From Gemmatimonadota bacterium (GTDB lineage: Bacteria > Gemmatimonadota > Gemmatimonadetes > Gemmatimonadales > GWC2-71-9): DNA of 54,735 bases. The notes under the pieces are model-generated. The model was not told where the DNA came from. It was given only the letters and a program-made list of their open reading frames with translations, and searched no databases. The stretch covers positions 1 through 54,735 of the forward strand of contig JAHECN010000004.1 of NCBI GenBank assembly GCA_024641735.1. The letters are read 5' to 3'. Numbering within the stretch: position 1 is the stretch's first letter; each line of letters begins with the position of its first letter. Both the position numbers and the translations under genes were made by a program. Shown here in pieces: positions 1-7,643 of this stretch.

Positions 1-1308
1 TGTTCGCCGTCGGTTTCCCTGCGACAATTGCATGCCGCAACCCTTCCGCATGGACTCCACCTCCCGCTCGACCCGTCCAGTGCGGCATGGGCCACGTTGG
101 GTGGCTTGGTGGCAACGAACGCCGCGGGGGCGCGCACGGTGCAACATGGTCCAATGCGCCGCTGGGTCGAGGGGGCAGTGCTGGAGACCGACGACGGTCC
201 GTTGACCCTGCATCGGGGTGTCGCTCCCGATCCGGACCATCCGGTCGTGCGCCGCTGGCAGCGTGAGGGCGAGTCGCTCCTGAGACAGCACCGCGAGACC
301 ATCCTCGCCCGGTGGCCCGCCACGCGGAAGAACACGCTCGGTTTTGACCTCTCGGCGTGGTACCAGTCAGGAGATCTGCTCGATCTCGTGATCGGGAGTG
401 AAGGGACCCTCGGGGTGCTCACTGAACTCACTGTCCGCCTGGCACCGGTCGCTCCGATTCGCATGGCGTTGCGGGTGGTGCTCGGGACCCGCCGTGTGCT
501 CGTGCCAGCGTTGGAGATCATCCGTGGCTACGACCCTGCGGTGCTGGAGTTCTTGGACGCCTCCTTCCTCCAGGTGGTCGAGGCGCCCGTGTCACCGGAT
601 GCCGCGGCCGTGCTGCTGGCAGACTTGGAGGGAACCGACGAAGCGCTGGTCCGCTCGCGCGCCCTGCACTGTCAGGAGGAACTCATCGCGATGCCGGGCG
701 TCATCGAAGTGGAGTTTGCCGCGGAGCCTGCGATGATCGCCGAGCTCTGGAGCATCCGCCATGGGGCCTCGTCGCGGTTGGCGGCGCTTGCCGATGGCCG
801 GGAGTCGCTGCAGGTCATCGAGGATGGCTGCGTCCCACCCGCAGCGTTGGCCGAGTATCTGGATGCTGTCGAGGCGGCCTGTCGCGCCGTCGCGATCGAC
901 GTGGTGATGTTTGGCCACGCCGGGGATGGCCATGTCCACGTCAATCTCCTCCCCAACGTGCATCACCCAGATTGGTTGCCGCGCGTCCGATCGATCTACG
1001 AGGCTGTGGCCCAGGCGCTGCTCGATCTCGGGGGTACTCCTGCCGGTGAGCACGGCACCGGCCGACTCCGGGCACCGCTCGTCGCCCGCTTTCTGGGCCC
1101 CGAGGCGGTCAGCTGTTTTCACGCGATCCAGGCCGCCTTCGATCCGGTGGGGCGCTGGAATCCCGGCATCATCCTCGGGGAGCACGCGGATCCGCTGCGC
1201 CGCCTGAAGGTCGGGCCTGACGCGGCCCAGCTTCCGGAGGGCGTCGCGGAACGCCTTCGGGAGATCGACCGGGATGCGCGGTGGGGGGAGGGCCGGTGGG
1301 TCGAGTAA
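1..1308 (+). CDS. FAD-linked oxidase, GlcD / D-lactate dehydrogenase type (5' partial)
   Basis: The reading frame is open to the left edge, so the N-terminus and most of the FAD-binding PCMH domain lie outside the window; a TTG at 28 is in frame but is probably internal. What remains shows the end of the FAD domain (GGLVATNAAGARTVQHGPMR, then IGSEGTLGVLTELTVRL) and a full FAD-oxidase C-terminal domain with the GHAGDGHVHVNLLPN metal-site motif and GGTPAGEHGTGRLR. The family oxidises 2-hydroxy acids such as glycolate or D-lactate and passes electrons to quinone or another carrier. Which substrate applies cannot be read here. A low-complexity hairpin element begins directly at the stop codon. 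Confidence 0.85.
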   Translation, partial: CSPSVSLRQLHAATLPHGLHLPLDPSSAAWATLGGLVATNAAGARTVQHGPMRRWVEGAVLETDDGPLTLHRGVAPDPDHPVVRRWQREGESLLRQHRETILARWPATRKNTLGFDLSAWYQSGDLLDLVIGSEGTLGVLTELTVRLAPVAPIRMALRVVLGTRRVLVPALEIIRGYDPAVLEFLDASFLQVVEAPVSPDAAAVLLADLEGTDEALVRSRALHCQEELIAMPGVIEVEFAAEPAMIAELWSIRHGASSRLAALADGRESLQVIEDGCVPPAALAEYLDAVEAACRAVAIDVVMFGHAGDGHVHVNLLPNVHHPDWLPRVRSIYEAVAQALLDLGGTPAGEHGTGRLRAPLVARFLGPEAVSCFHAIQAAFDPVGRWNPGIILGEHADPLRRLKVGPDAAQLPEGVAERLREIDRDARWGEGRWVE

Positions 1309-1425
1309 AGAGGAGAGAGGAGAGAGGAGAGAGGAGAAAAGGGAGAGGATCACGTCCCGAGGGAGAGTGTGTAGATTGTTGGGGAGGTTCTCTCTCTTCT
1401 CTCCTCTCTCTTCTCTCCTCTTCGT
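1308..1425. repeat. Low-complexity inverted-repeat element E1 (GA/CT arms)
   Basis: The left arm (about 1308-1348) is built from repeated GAGGAGAGAG words and the right arm (about 1389-1425) from their CT-rich complement, giving an imperfect long stem around a 40-base centre. It fills the space between the oxidase stop and thyX. No ordinary terminator hairpin with a U-run is obvious inside it. It is one of nine similar elements in the window. Confidence 0.7.
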
Positions 1426-1436
1426 GACTCGCCCCT

Positions 1437-2192
1437 ATGATCACCATCTATCGCGATCCCGTTGTCACCCTGATCGGCCGTCCGCAGTACGTCGAGCCGG
1501 CGCACCTCCCCGTCCAATGGCACGAGGAAGGGACGGACGGGGAAAAGCTGGCGGAATTTGCTGGTCGACTCTGTTACATGAGTCAGAACAATCCGGCCAA
1601 CCGCAGCACAGCGGAATACCTCGGCAACATCCTGCGTCAGGGGCACGGGTCTGTCTTTGAGCACGCGGTGTACGTCGTCCTGATCGAGGGCGTCTCGCGA
1701 TCGCTGACGCACGAATTGGTGCGGCACCGTGCGGGCTTCGGATACTCCCAACTCTCACAGCGCTACGTGGACGAGTCCACCGCAGCCTTCGTGATGCCGC
1801 CGGCCATTCAGGGTGACGAGGCGCTGGAGGCGGCGTGGTCGGAGCAGGTTGCCTCGGCGCAGGCGAGTTACGTCGCGGCGGTGGAGCGTTTGATGGAGCG
1901 CTACGCCTGGGTCGAGGATCGCGTCCACCGTCGCAAGATGGCGCGCGAGGCGGCGCGCTCGGTCCTCCCGAACGGGACGGAAACCAAGATCGTGGTGAGT
2001 GGCAATGTGCGGGCGTGGCGCACGATGCTGGAGCTGCGTCTGGGCGAGGGTGCCGAGCGTGAAATCCGTCGCCTGGCGGTCCGGGTCCTCGAAACACTCC
2101 GTGGCGAGGCCCCACGCTTCTTCGCCGACTTCGAGCTCTATCAGGCGGAAGATGGCGAACGCGCTGGACGCGTGGTGTACCACAAGGTTTGA
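1437..2192 (+). CDS. thyX: FAD-dependent thymidylate synthase
   Basis: ThyX makes dTMP from dUMP using methylene-tetrahydrofolate, NADPH and a flavin, and replaces ThyA in many bacteria. The 251-residue length fits the family. The signature is RHRAGFGYSQLSQRY at residues 96-110, preceded by HGSVFEHAVYV and a helix with SLTHELV. The spacing between RHR and the serine that aligns with the family motif is eight residues rather than the textbook seven. The RS-rich C-terminal substrate region (ANGTETKI-like segment at about 180) is present. ATG 1437 is used; no clear Shine-Dalgarno precedes it. No thyA or folA is adjacent. Confidence 0.95.
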   Translation: MITIYRDPVVTLIGRPQYVEPAHLPVQWHEEGTDGEKLAEFAGRLCYMSQNNPANRSTAEYLGNILRQGHGSVFEHAVYVVLIEGVSRSLTHELVRHRAGFGYSQLSQRYVDESTAAFVMPPAIQGDEALEAAWSEQVASAQASYVAAVERLMERYAWVEDRVHRRKMAREAARSVLPNGTETKIVVSGNVRAWRTMLELRLGEGAEREIRRLAVRVLETLRGEAPRFFADFELYQAEDGERAGRVVYHKV

Positions 2193-2357
2193 CCGCTGCT
2201 GCCACGCGATGGCCGGGTTGCCGGGCACGAAGGTGCCCCGGCGGCCCTTGGCCCTCGGCCCTGCTCTCGCATCCCGCCGCCTGATTCCCTAGATTTCCCC
2301 GATGCCTTCCCCCACATCCATCGTCCTGTTCTCGGGAGCCTCGCACTCCTGGGCGGC

Positions 2358-2600
2358 GTGTCTGTGACCTGGTCCCCAGCCATCTGCGTTGACCGCTGCG
2401 TCTGCCAGCGCATGCTCTTTTCGCAGCTGCGGCCCCTTGCCGAGCGTGGGGGATGGGATCTCAGGCAGATCGCCGAGGAAACGGGGTGTGGCGATCAGTG
2501 TGGGATGTGCGTGCCGTACCTCCGCGAGATGCTCGCCGTGGGGACGGTCCGGTTTGATCGGATCCTCGTGGACGCCGCCTGCGGGGACGAGGCCGCATGA
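2358..2600 (+). CDS. BFD-like [2Fe-2S] small protein
   Basis: Eighty residues with cysteines at 10, 14, 16, 44, 48, 51 and 75. The C14-x-C16 pair followed by C48-x2-C51 within GCGDQCGMC matches the bacterioferritin-associated ferredoxin fold, which holds a [2Fe-2S] cluster. The start is uncertain: GTG at 2358 gives this length, while GTG at 2364 overlaps the stop of a tiny 21-codon frame at 2302-2367. The stop overlaps the next gene's start as ATGA at 2597-2600, so it is probably translated together with the histidine kinase. The function is unknown; an iron or redox input to the kinase is an inference from coupling. The preceding space after thyX (2193-2357) shows no other recognisable feature. 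Confidence 0.75.
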   Translation: MSVTWSPAICVDRCVCQRMLFSQLRPLAERGGWDLRQIAEETGCGDQCGMCVPYLREMLAVGTVRFDRILVDAACGDEAA

Positions 2601-4192
2601 CCACCACCAAGACCTTTCCCTCCATGAAACCGGTCGCGCGTCGGCCGTGGTACGCCCAGCTCTTCCGGACCGGTCCCCTGTTGATGGTGACCTTGTTCGC
2701 GGGATGGCTCTCTGTGGCCGGACTGGCCATGGGGCAGCGCGACCTTGGCCTCGGGCTCGCGGCCCTCGCCTCTTTTGCTGCGCTGTTGACGATGAAGCAC
2801 GGGCGCGCAATTGCCGAAGCCCAAAAAGAGTCGCTCTCCCGCGCGCTCGATGCCTCGGCGCGGCGCAATGGCGAGTTGGAGCGGTTGCGGGATCTGGCCG
2901 CGGCGCTGCTCTCGGGGAATGATCTGGCGACCCTCAACCGACAGGTCGCCCAGGCCGCCGCCGACCTCCTCGGCGCCGAGGGGGGCGCGATCATGCTGGT
3001 CGTGGAAGAAGGCCGCTTTGCCAAAGTCGTGGCGGGGTCCGGGCCACTCCTGCCGGCGGTCGGGGCGCTGGTGCCCATGGAACAGTCGTTGGTTGGTCAT
3101 GTGATCAACAATGACGTCGCCCTGCTGGTCGACGACATGGAAGGGGATGATCGGAACTATTCCTACGACCAGCTCGCCGGGCGACTCATCACCTCCGTGA
3201 TGGTGCCGCTTCGCTCGGCCGGGCTCGTGGTGGGTGCCGTCGCCGCGTACAATCGTCGAGATGGTCGGCCCTTCGAGGATCACGATCGCCAGCTGCTCCA
3301 GACCCTCGGCGATCAGGTCGTGCTCGGGCTCGATCGCACGACCGTGCTCGAAGAGTTGCGGCGGAACGAGCGAATGCTCGCCGCGAAGAACAAGGAGTTG
3401 CAGCGCGCCACGCAGCTCAAGAGTGAATTCCTTGCCAACATGTCGCACGAGCTCCGGACGCCGCTGAACGCGATCATCGGTTTCTCGGACCTCTTACTGA
3501 CCGAAGGGCTTGGACCGCTTGAAGAGCAACAGAAGGAATTTCTTGAGGCGATTCTCCGAAACGGTCGCCACCTCCTCGGCCTGATCAACGACGTGCTCGA
3601 TCTCTCGAAGATCGAGGCGGGTCGCATGGAGCTCTCGCTCTCGACCTGTGACGTCCGCGAGTCGATCGCCGCGTCGATCACGGACACGGCTTCCCTCCGG
3701 AGCGCCAAGAATCAGGAGTGCGTGGTCGACATGCCCGAAGGGGCAATGCTCGATGTGCTGGCGGATGGAGTGCGGCTCCGCCAAGTCTTGTTCAATCTCC
3801 TCTCCAATGCTTCCAAGTTCACCGGTGACTCTGGGCGGATCACCGTTTCGGCCGTCCGCACCGTGGCGCCGATGCCCGCGGCAGCCGGCGTTGGGACGAC
3901 CGATCGTGTGAAGCTCGCGACACGAGACGTCGTCTGGATTTCTGTCTCGGACTCCGGCGTCGGCATCAAGGCGGAGGACATGGGGAAGCTCTTCCAGGAA
4001 TTCACCCAGGTCGACACCTCCGCTTCTCGCGCCGCGCAGGGCACCGGCCTCGGGCTGGCGCTGTGCAAGCGTTTCGTGGAGCTGCACGGCGGGCAGATCG
4101 GCGTCGAGTCGATCTATGGCAAGGGGAGCACCTTCTGGTTCCTGCTGCCAGTCGATGGCCCGCCCAAGCGTGCAGGAGCAAGCGCGCTGTAG
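2597..4192 (+). CDS. Membrane-anchored GAF sensor histidine kinase
   Basis: A 531-residue sensor kinase. Two hydrophobic segments lie at about residues 24-42 and 46-66, then a short coiled region, a GAF domain at about 105-250, a second short coiled coil, and a transmitter domain. The H-box is FLANMSHELRTPLNA with the phosphorylatable histidine at 284. The N-box (LFNLLSNASKF, about 398-408), G1 box (VSDSGVGI, 450-457) and G2 box (GTGLGLALC, about 482-490) are all intact, so it should be an active ATP-dependent kinase. There is no receiver domain and no response regulator gene next to it, so its partner is elsewhere. It is coupled to the upstream [2Fe-2S] gene by a 4-base overlap. Confidence 0.93.
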   Translation: MTTTKTFPSMKPVARRPWYAQLFRTGPLLMVTLFAGWLSVAGLAMGQRDLGLGLAALASFAALLTMKHGRAIAEAQKESLSRALDASARRNGELERLRDLAAALLSGNDLATLNRQVAQAAADLLGAEGGAIMLVVEEGRFAKVVAGSGPLLPAVGALVPMEQSLVGHVINNDVALLVDDMEGDDRNYSYDQLAGRLITSVMVPLRSAGLVVGAVAAYNRRDGRPFEDHDRQLLQTLGDQVVLGLDRTTVLEELRRNERMLAAKNKELQRATQLKSEFLANMSHELRTPLNAIIGFSDLLLTEGLGPLEEQQKEFLEAILRNGRHLLGLINDVLDLSKIEAGRMELSLSTCDVRESIAASITDTASLRSAKNQECVVDMPEGAMLDVLADGVRLRQVLFNLLSNASKFTGDSGRITVSAVRTVAPMPAAAGVGTTDRVKLATRDVVWISVSDSGVGIKAEDMGKLFQEFTQVDTSASRAAQGTGLGLALCKRFVELHGGQIGVESIYGKGSTFWFLLPVDGPPKRAGASAL

Positions 4193-4214
4193 TCGGGGCG
4201 ATCTCACCACGACA

Positions 4215-4240
4215 AAGGGGCGACGCATGCGTCGCCCCTT
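4215..4240. terminator. Perfect 26-base palindrome between convergent genes
   Basis: The sequence from 4215 to 4240 is an exact inverted repeat: AAGGGGCGACGCA followed at once by its complement. It lies between the histidine kinase stop (4192) and the stop of the convergent GAF gene (4281), so it can act on both transcripts. It is followed by a pyrimidine-rich run (4241-4284) made of CCGTTCTCTGTT-like words, which resembles one arm of the other low-complexity elements but has no matching left arm here. Confidence 0.75.
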
Positions 4241-4280
4241 CTCCGTTTTCCGTTCTCTGTTCTCCGTTCTCTGTTCTCCG

Positions 4281-5327
4281 TCAGTCCCACGCCCCACGCA
4301 ACTCCGCCCGCGCCGTCCATCCCGCCACCCGTGGCGCCAGGATGCGCGCGGCCAAGTGCACCGCCGCTTCGTCCTCCTCGCGGAACCACGCCGGTGTCTC
4401 GCTGCCCAGACAGAGCCATCCGACGAATTCATCGCCGATGTCCAGTCTGGCGGCCACCATTGAGCGGACACGACCCGGTTCTTCGCCGGCCGCGGCCGGC
4501 CACGGTGTTTCGGAGAAGCGCAGATCGGGGATCCGTGCGACGGAGCGCGAGCCGAGATGGAAGACCAACGCATCCACCAAGTCGGTCACGTCCGCGTCGA
4601 GGTGCAATGGCGTCGAGGCGTTGCGGCCGGCGCTCACCAACGCCCAGCAATCGGGTGCCGGTGCCACGGCAATCAGTTCGCAGCGATCGTGTGGCACTTG
4701 ATTGCTCAGGGCGTCCGAGACGAGTTGCACCAGATCCCCACCCTCGCGGGCACGACCGATCGCTTCGAGCACGCCTTCGGTGACTGCTGCCACGATTGCC
4801 GTACGTTCGTCCGCGACCGGTGCGGGGACTACCCACGCGAACGCCGCGAGCCGACGGCATACGGTGGAGAGCTGCGACGCCATCCGATGGAGGAGGCGCA
4901 GGTCTGTCAACGTATGCGCATCCCGTTTCAGTGACCCGATCAGCAGCAAACCGACATCCTGCATCTCGGCCCGGATCGGCACCGCGATCACCGAAGGGTA
5001 TCCCGCCGCCCGGAGCCGATCTTCCAGTGCGTACAGACCTTCCTGGGAAACAAGCGGTTCGGCGGGAGGCGGCGAGAGTCGATCCGAGGAGAGCCCTGCC
5101 GGACCGATCAGTACCGAACCGCCACGGGCGGGGTAGAGCCACACGGCGGCGATGTCGGCGGCCACCAGAGACGCGACCGTATTGGTCAGCGCCTCGTGCC
5201 AGGTGCCCAGGTCCGCCAACGACGGACGCCGCCCCGGCCAGGTAAGGACCGGAACCAATGCATCCGCGGGGAAGGGCGAGTCCGAATCCATAGCCGGGGG
5301 CAAATGTGCACGGGATGTGCCAGTCAT
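4281..5327 (-). CDS. GAF-domain protein of unknown role
   Basis: A 348-residue soluble protein without a signal peptide or membrane segment. Two regions resemble GAF domains: roughly residues 45-165 (ending in the typical SVIAVPIRAEMQDVGLLLIG strand pair) and 185-340 (ending in SMVAARLDIGDEFVGWLCLG). No kinase, cyclase, HD or DNA-binding output domain is visible, so it is a sensor or adaptor without an obvious effector. ATG 5327 lies only 11 bases from the putative CsoR operator, so expression could be affected by copper status, but this is inference from position. It converges on the GAF histidine kinase gene. Confidence 0.65.
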   Translation of the reverse strand: MTGTSRAHLPPAMDSDSPFPADALVPVLTWPGRRPSLADLGTWHEALTNTVASLVAADIAAVWLYPARGGSVLIGPAGLSSDRLSPPPAEPLVSQEGLYALEDRLRAAGYPSVIAVPIRAEMQDVGLLLIGSLKRDAHTLTDLRLLHRMASQLSTVCRRLAAFAWVVPAPVADERTAIVAAVTEGVLEAIGRAREGGDLVQLVSDALSNQVPHDRCELIAVAPAPDCWALVSAGRNASTPLHLDADVTDLVDALVFHLGSRSVARIPDLRFSETPWPAAAGEEPGRVRSMVAARLDIGDEFVGWLCLGSETPAWFREEDEAAVHLAARILAPRVAGWTARAELRGAWD

Positions 5328-5334
5328 GGGGAAA

Positions 5335-5363
5335 TTGACATACCCCTACCCCCTATGTAACAT
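5335..5363 (+). promoter_or_regulatory. copZ-csoR promoter with CsoR-like operator in the spacer
   Basis: A perfect TTGACA -35 box (5335-5340) is separated by 17 bases from TAACAT (5358-5363), a fair -10 box. The spacer holds ACATA at 5338-5342 and TATGT at 5354-5358 as inverted arms around CCCCTACCCCC. AT-rich arms flanking a C/G tract are typical of operators bound by the CsoR/RcnR/FrmR family. A CsoR-type gene is the second gene downstream, so autoregulation by blocking polymerase is the natural model. AGGAG at 5381-5385 is a well-placed ribosome site for copZ. Confidence 0.75.
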
Positions 5364-5392
5364 TCCGAGATCACCGATTCAGGAGAAACAGG

Positions 5393-5620
5393 ATGTCCAC
5401 GGTCACATTGCATATCGAGGGAATGAGCTGCGGGCACTGTCTCAAGGCGGTGCGGCAGGCGTTGCAGGGGATTCCGGGGGCCACGGTCGATTCGGTGCAG
5501 ATGGGGCGTGCCACGCTGCAGACCACCGCGGAGGGGCCGACCCCAGAGGCCCTGGCGGAGCGGGTCACCGCGGCGGGCTATTCTGCCACAGCCGAAGTGC
5601 TGGACGCACGCCACCCCTGA
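5393..5620 (+). CDS. copZ: Copper chaperone, HMA domain
   Basis: A 75-residue single heavy-metal-associated domain. The GMSCGHC motif supplies the metal-binding cysteines at 13 and 16. CopZ proteins carry Cu(I) in the cytoplasm to a P-type ATPase or to the copper sensor. It is followed after 52 bases by csoR in the same direction. A CopA ATPase, the usual partner, is not in the window. AGGAG eight bases upstream supports ATG 5393. Confidence 0.92.
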   Translation: MSTVTLHIEGMSCGHCLKAVRQALQGIPGATVDSVQMGRATLQTTAEGPTPEALAERVTAAGYSATAEVLDARHP

Positions 5621-5672
5621 TGCGTCTGCGCCTCACCTACCTGACGCACCCTTGCCGCAGCCGAGGAGCCTG

Positions 5673-5972
5673 ATGCCCAAGCACCCCGACCACGCCGCAC
5701 ATGTGCCGGCGGAGACCAAGGAAGCGCTTACCAAGCGACTGCGCCGTATCGAGGGGCAGGTGCGGGGGCTGCAGAAGATGGTGGACGAGGAGCGTTACTG
5801 CGCCGATGTGCTAGTACAGATCGCCTCGGTGCAGGAAGCCCTTCGTGGCGTCGGTCGGATCTTGTTGCAGAACCATCTGACCCACTGCACCACCGACGCC
5901 ATCCGCTCCGGCGATCCTGCCGAAGCGGAACGGGTGATCGAAGAACTCGTGCTCCTCTGGGGGAAGCACTAA
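5673..5972 (+). CDS. csoR: Copper-sensing transcriptional repressor, CsoR/RcnR family
   Basis: A 99-residue all-helical repressor of the DUF156 family. The metal site of copper sensors is present as Cys43, His68 and Cys72 (the NHLTHC segment), matching the C-H-x3-C pattern that distinguishes CsoR from RcnR and FrmR. The basic KRLRRIEGQVRGLQKMV helix is the DNA-binding face. Copper binding is expected to release the operator in front of copZ. ATG 5673 follows GAGGAG with good spacing. The stop overlaps the end of the convergent malic enzyme gene by 4 bases. Confidence 0.92.
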   Translation: MPKHPDHAAHVPAETKEALTKRLRRIEGQVRGLQKMVDEERYCADVLVQIASVQEALRGVGRILLQNHLTHCTTDAIRSGDPAEAERVIEELVLLWGKH

Positions 5973-7624
5973 CGCGTGCTGCGGCGATCTCCCGGGATCG
6001 GGGGATAGACCGGCTGGTACATCCGTGCCGTGACCCACTCCGTGACATTCTCCGGCACTTCAACCGTCGCCAGTCCTTCCTCCACCGCGACCTGCACCAC
6101 AGCGGCCGCTATCACTGCTGAGGTGGAGCGAATGGTCTCGAGGGGAGGGAAGAGCGCGCCTTGTGCCAGGTCCGCCTCGCTGACGGTTCCGGCGAGGGCC
6201 CGTGCTGCAGCCAGAAACATCCGATCGCTCACGCCGGTGGCCTGTGTGGCCACGACCCCGAGCCCCAACCCTGGAAAGATGTAGACGTTGTTGGCTTGGC
6301 GCGGCACGAAGTGCTGGTCGCCGAGGGTGACGGCGGACGCGGGCGAGCCACTCGCGAAGAGGGCACGTCCCTCCGTCCACCGATACGCCTCTTCCGACGT
6401 ACACTCCGCTTTGGAGGTTGGATTGGAGAGCGCAAAGACGATCGGGCGAGCCGCAACCTCAGCGAAGGCGCGGAGCACCGGCTCCGAAAACGCCTTTGGT
6501 TGTGCTGCCACACCGATGAGCGCGGTCGGCTTGAGCACGCGCACGGCCTCTTCCAGCGTGGCGATGGGCGCGTGGTCGTGGGCGAACGGAATCTTGTGCG
6601 ACTGGAGATCGGTGCGGGAGCTGACGACGAGTCCCTTCGAGTCGAGGAACCAGCACCGGCGCCGGGCATCCGCTTCAGGCACGCCCTCCTCCACCATGGC
6701 GGCGACGATCAATTCGCCGATTCCGGTTGCCGCGGACCCTGCGCCGTAGAAGACAACCTGCTGGGTACTGAGCGAGGTGCCCATCGCGCGGCAGGCGGAA
6801 TAGAGTCCGGCGAGTGTGACCGCGGCGGTACCCTGAATGTCATCGTTGAAGGAGCGGATCCGGTCGCGGTGCGCTGCGAGGAGCCGGAAGGCGTTGTCGG
6901 TCGCGAAGTCTTCCCACTGGAGCAGGGCGTTCGGAAAGACGGCCGCCACTGCGTCCACAAATTCGGTGACGAACGCGTCGTACTCGGCGCCCCGCAAGCG
7001 CGGCTGCGTCAAACCCGGATAGAAGTCCGTCTCGCGCAGCGCAGTATTGTCGGTGCCGACGTCGAGCGTGACGGGGAGACAGTGCAGCGGAGTGATGCCG
7101 GCACAGGCGGTATACAGCGCCAGCTTGCCGATCGGAATGCCCATGCCCTGCGCGCCGAGGTCACCAAGACCAAGAATCCGTTCTCCATCCGTGACCACGA
7201 TCACTTCAATCTCTTTCTCCGGCCAATTTTCGAGCACTTCCCGGATGCGCCCGCGGTCACGGAGCGTGATCTGGAGTCCACGCGGACGGCTGAAGATCTC
7301 ACCAAAATGCTGACATGCCTCGCCGACGGTTGGCGTGTAGATGATCGGCATCAGTTCCGTGATGTGATCCATGACTGTCCGATAGAACAGCGTCTCGTTC
7401 CGCTCCAGCAGCCGAGCCAGCGTGATGTATTTGCCGAGCGGCGTTGCGGTGCGGCGCACGTTCAGCAGCATGCGCTGGATCTGTTCTTCGATGGTGAAGA
7501 CGCGCGCGGGGAGGAGGCCGTGCAATCCGTGGTCATCACGCTCTTCGAGGGTAAAGGCGCTGCCGCGATTGAAGTGGGGATTGCGAAGCAAGTCGGCTCC
7601 GCGCAGACCGGGAAGGCTAGACAT
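5969..7624 (-). CDS. maeA: NAD-dependent malic enzyme
   Basis: A 551-residue protein of the large malic enzyme family, which decarboxylates malate to pyruvate with NAD(P) reduction. It has the N-terminal domain with PTVGEACQHFGEIFSRPRGL and the conserved GDLGAQGMGIPIGKLALYTA, the metal-binding loop ending SFNDDIQGTAAVTLAGL, and a dinucleotide fold beginning VVFYGAGSAATGIGEL. The length equals that of E. coli MaeA-type enzymes rather than the shorter MaeB core. It is separated from the upstream MFS gene by 19 bases and may be the last gene of that minus-strand group. Confidence 0.95.
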   Translation of the reverse strand: MSSLPGLRGADLLRNPHFNRGSAFTLEERDDHGLHGLLPARVFTIEEQIQRMLLNVRRTATPLGKYITLARLLERNETLFYRTVMDHITELMPIIYTPTVGEACQHFGEIFSRPRGLQITLRDRGRIREVLENWPEKEIEVIVVTDGERILGLGDLGAQGMGIPIGKLALYTACAGITPLHCLPVTLDVGTDNTALRETDFYPGLTQPRLRGAEYDAFVTEFVDAVAAVFPNALLQWEDFATDNAFRLLAAHRDRIRSFNDDIQGTAAVTLAGLYSACRAMGTSLSTQQVVFYGAGSAATGIGELIVAAMVEEGVPEADARRRCWFLDSKGLVVSSRTDLQSHKIPFAHDHAPIATLEEAVRVLKPTALIGVAAQPKAFSEPVLRAFAEVAARPIVFALSNPTSKAECTSEEAYRWTEGRALFASGSPASAVTLGDQHFVPRQANNVYIFPGLGLGVVATQATGVSDRMFLAAARALAGTVSEADLAQGALFPPLETIRSTSAVIAAAVVQVAVEEGLATVEVPENVTEWVTARMYQPVYPPIPGDRRSTR

Positions 7625-7643
7625 CAGTTACTCCAGAAAATGT

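Noticed and set aside
2302-2367. 21-codon frame upstream of the [2Fe-2S] gene
   Set aside because: It overlaps the GTG at 2364 as GTGA, but has no ribosome site or recognisable content, so it is only mentioned in that gene's entry.
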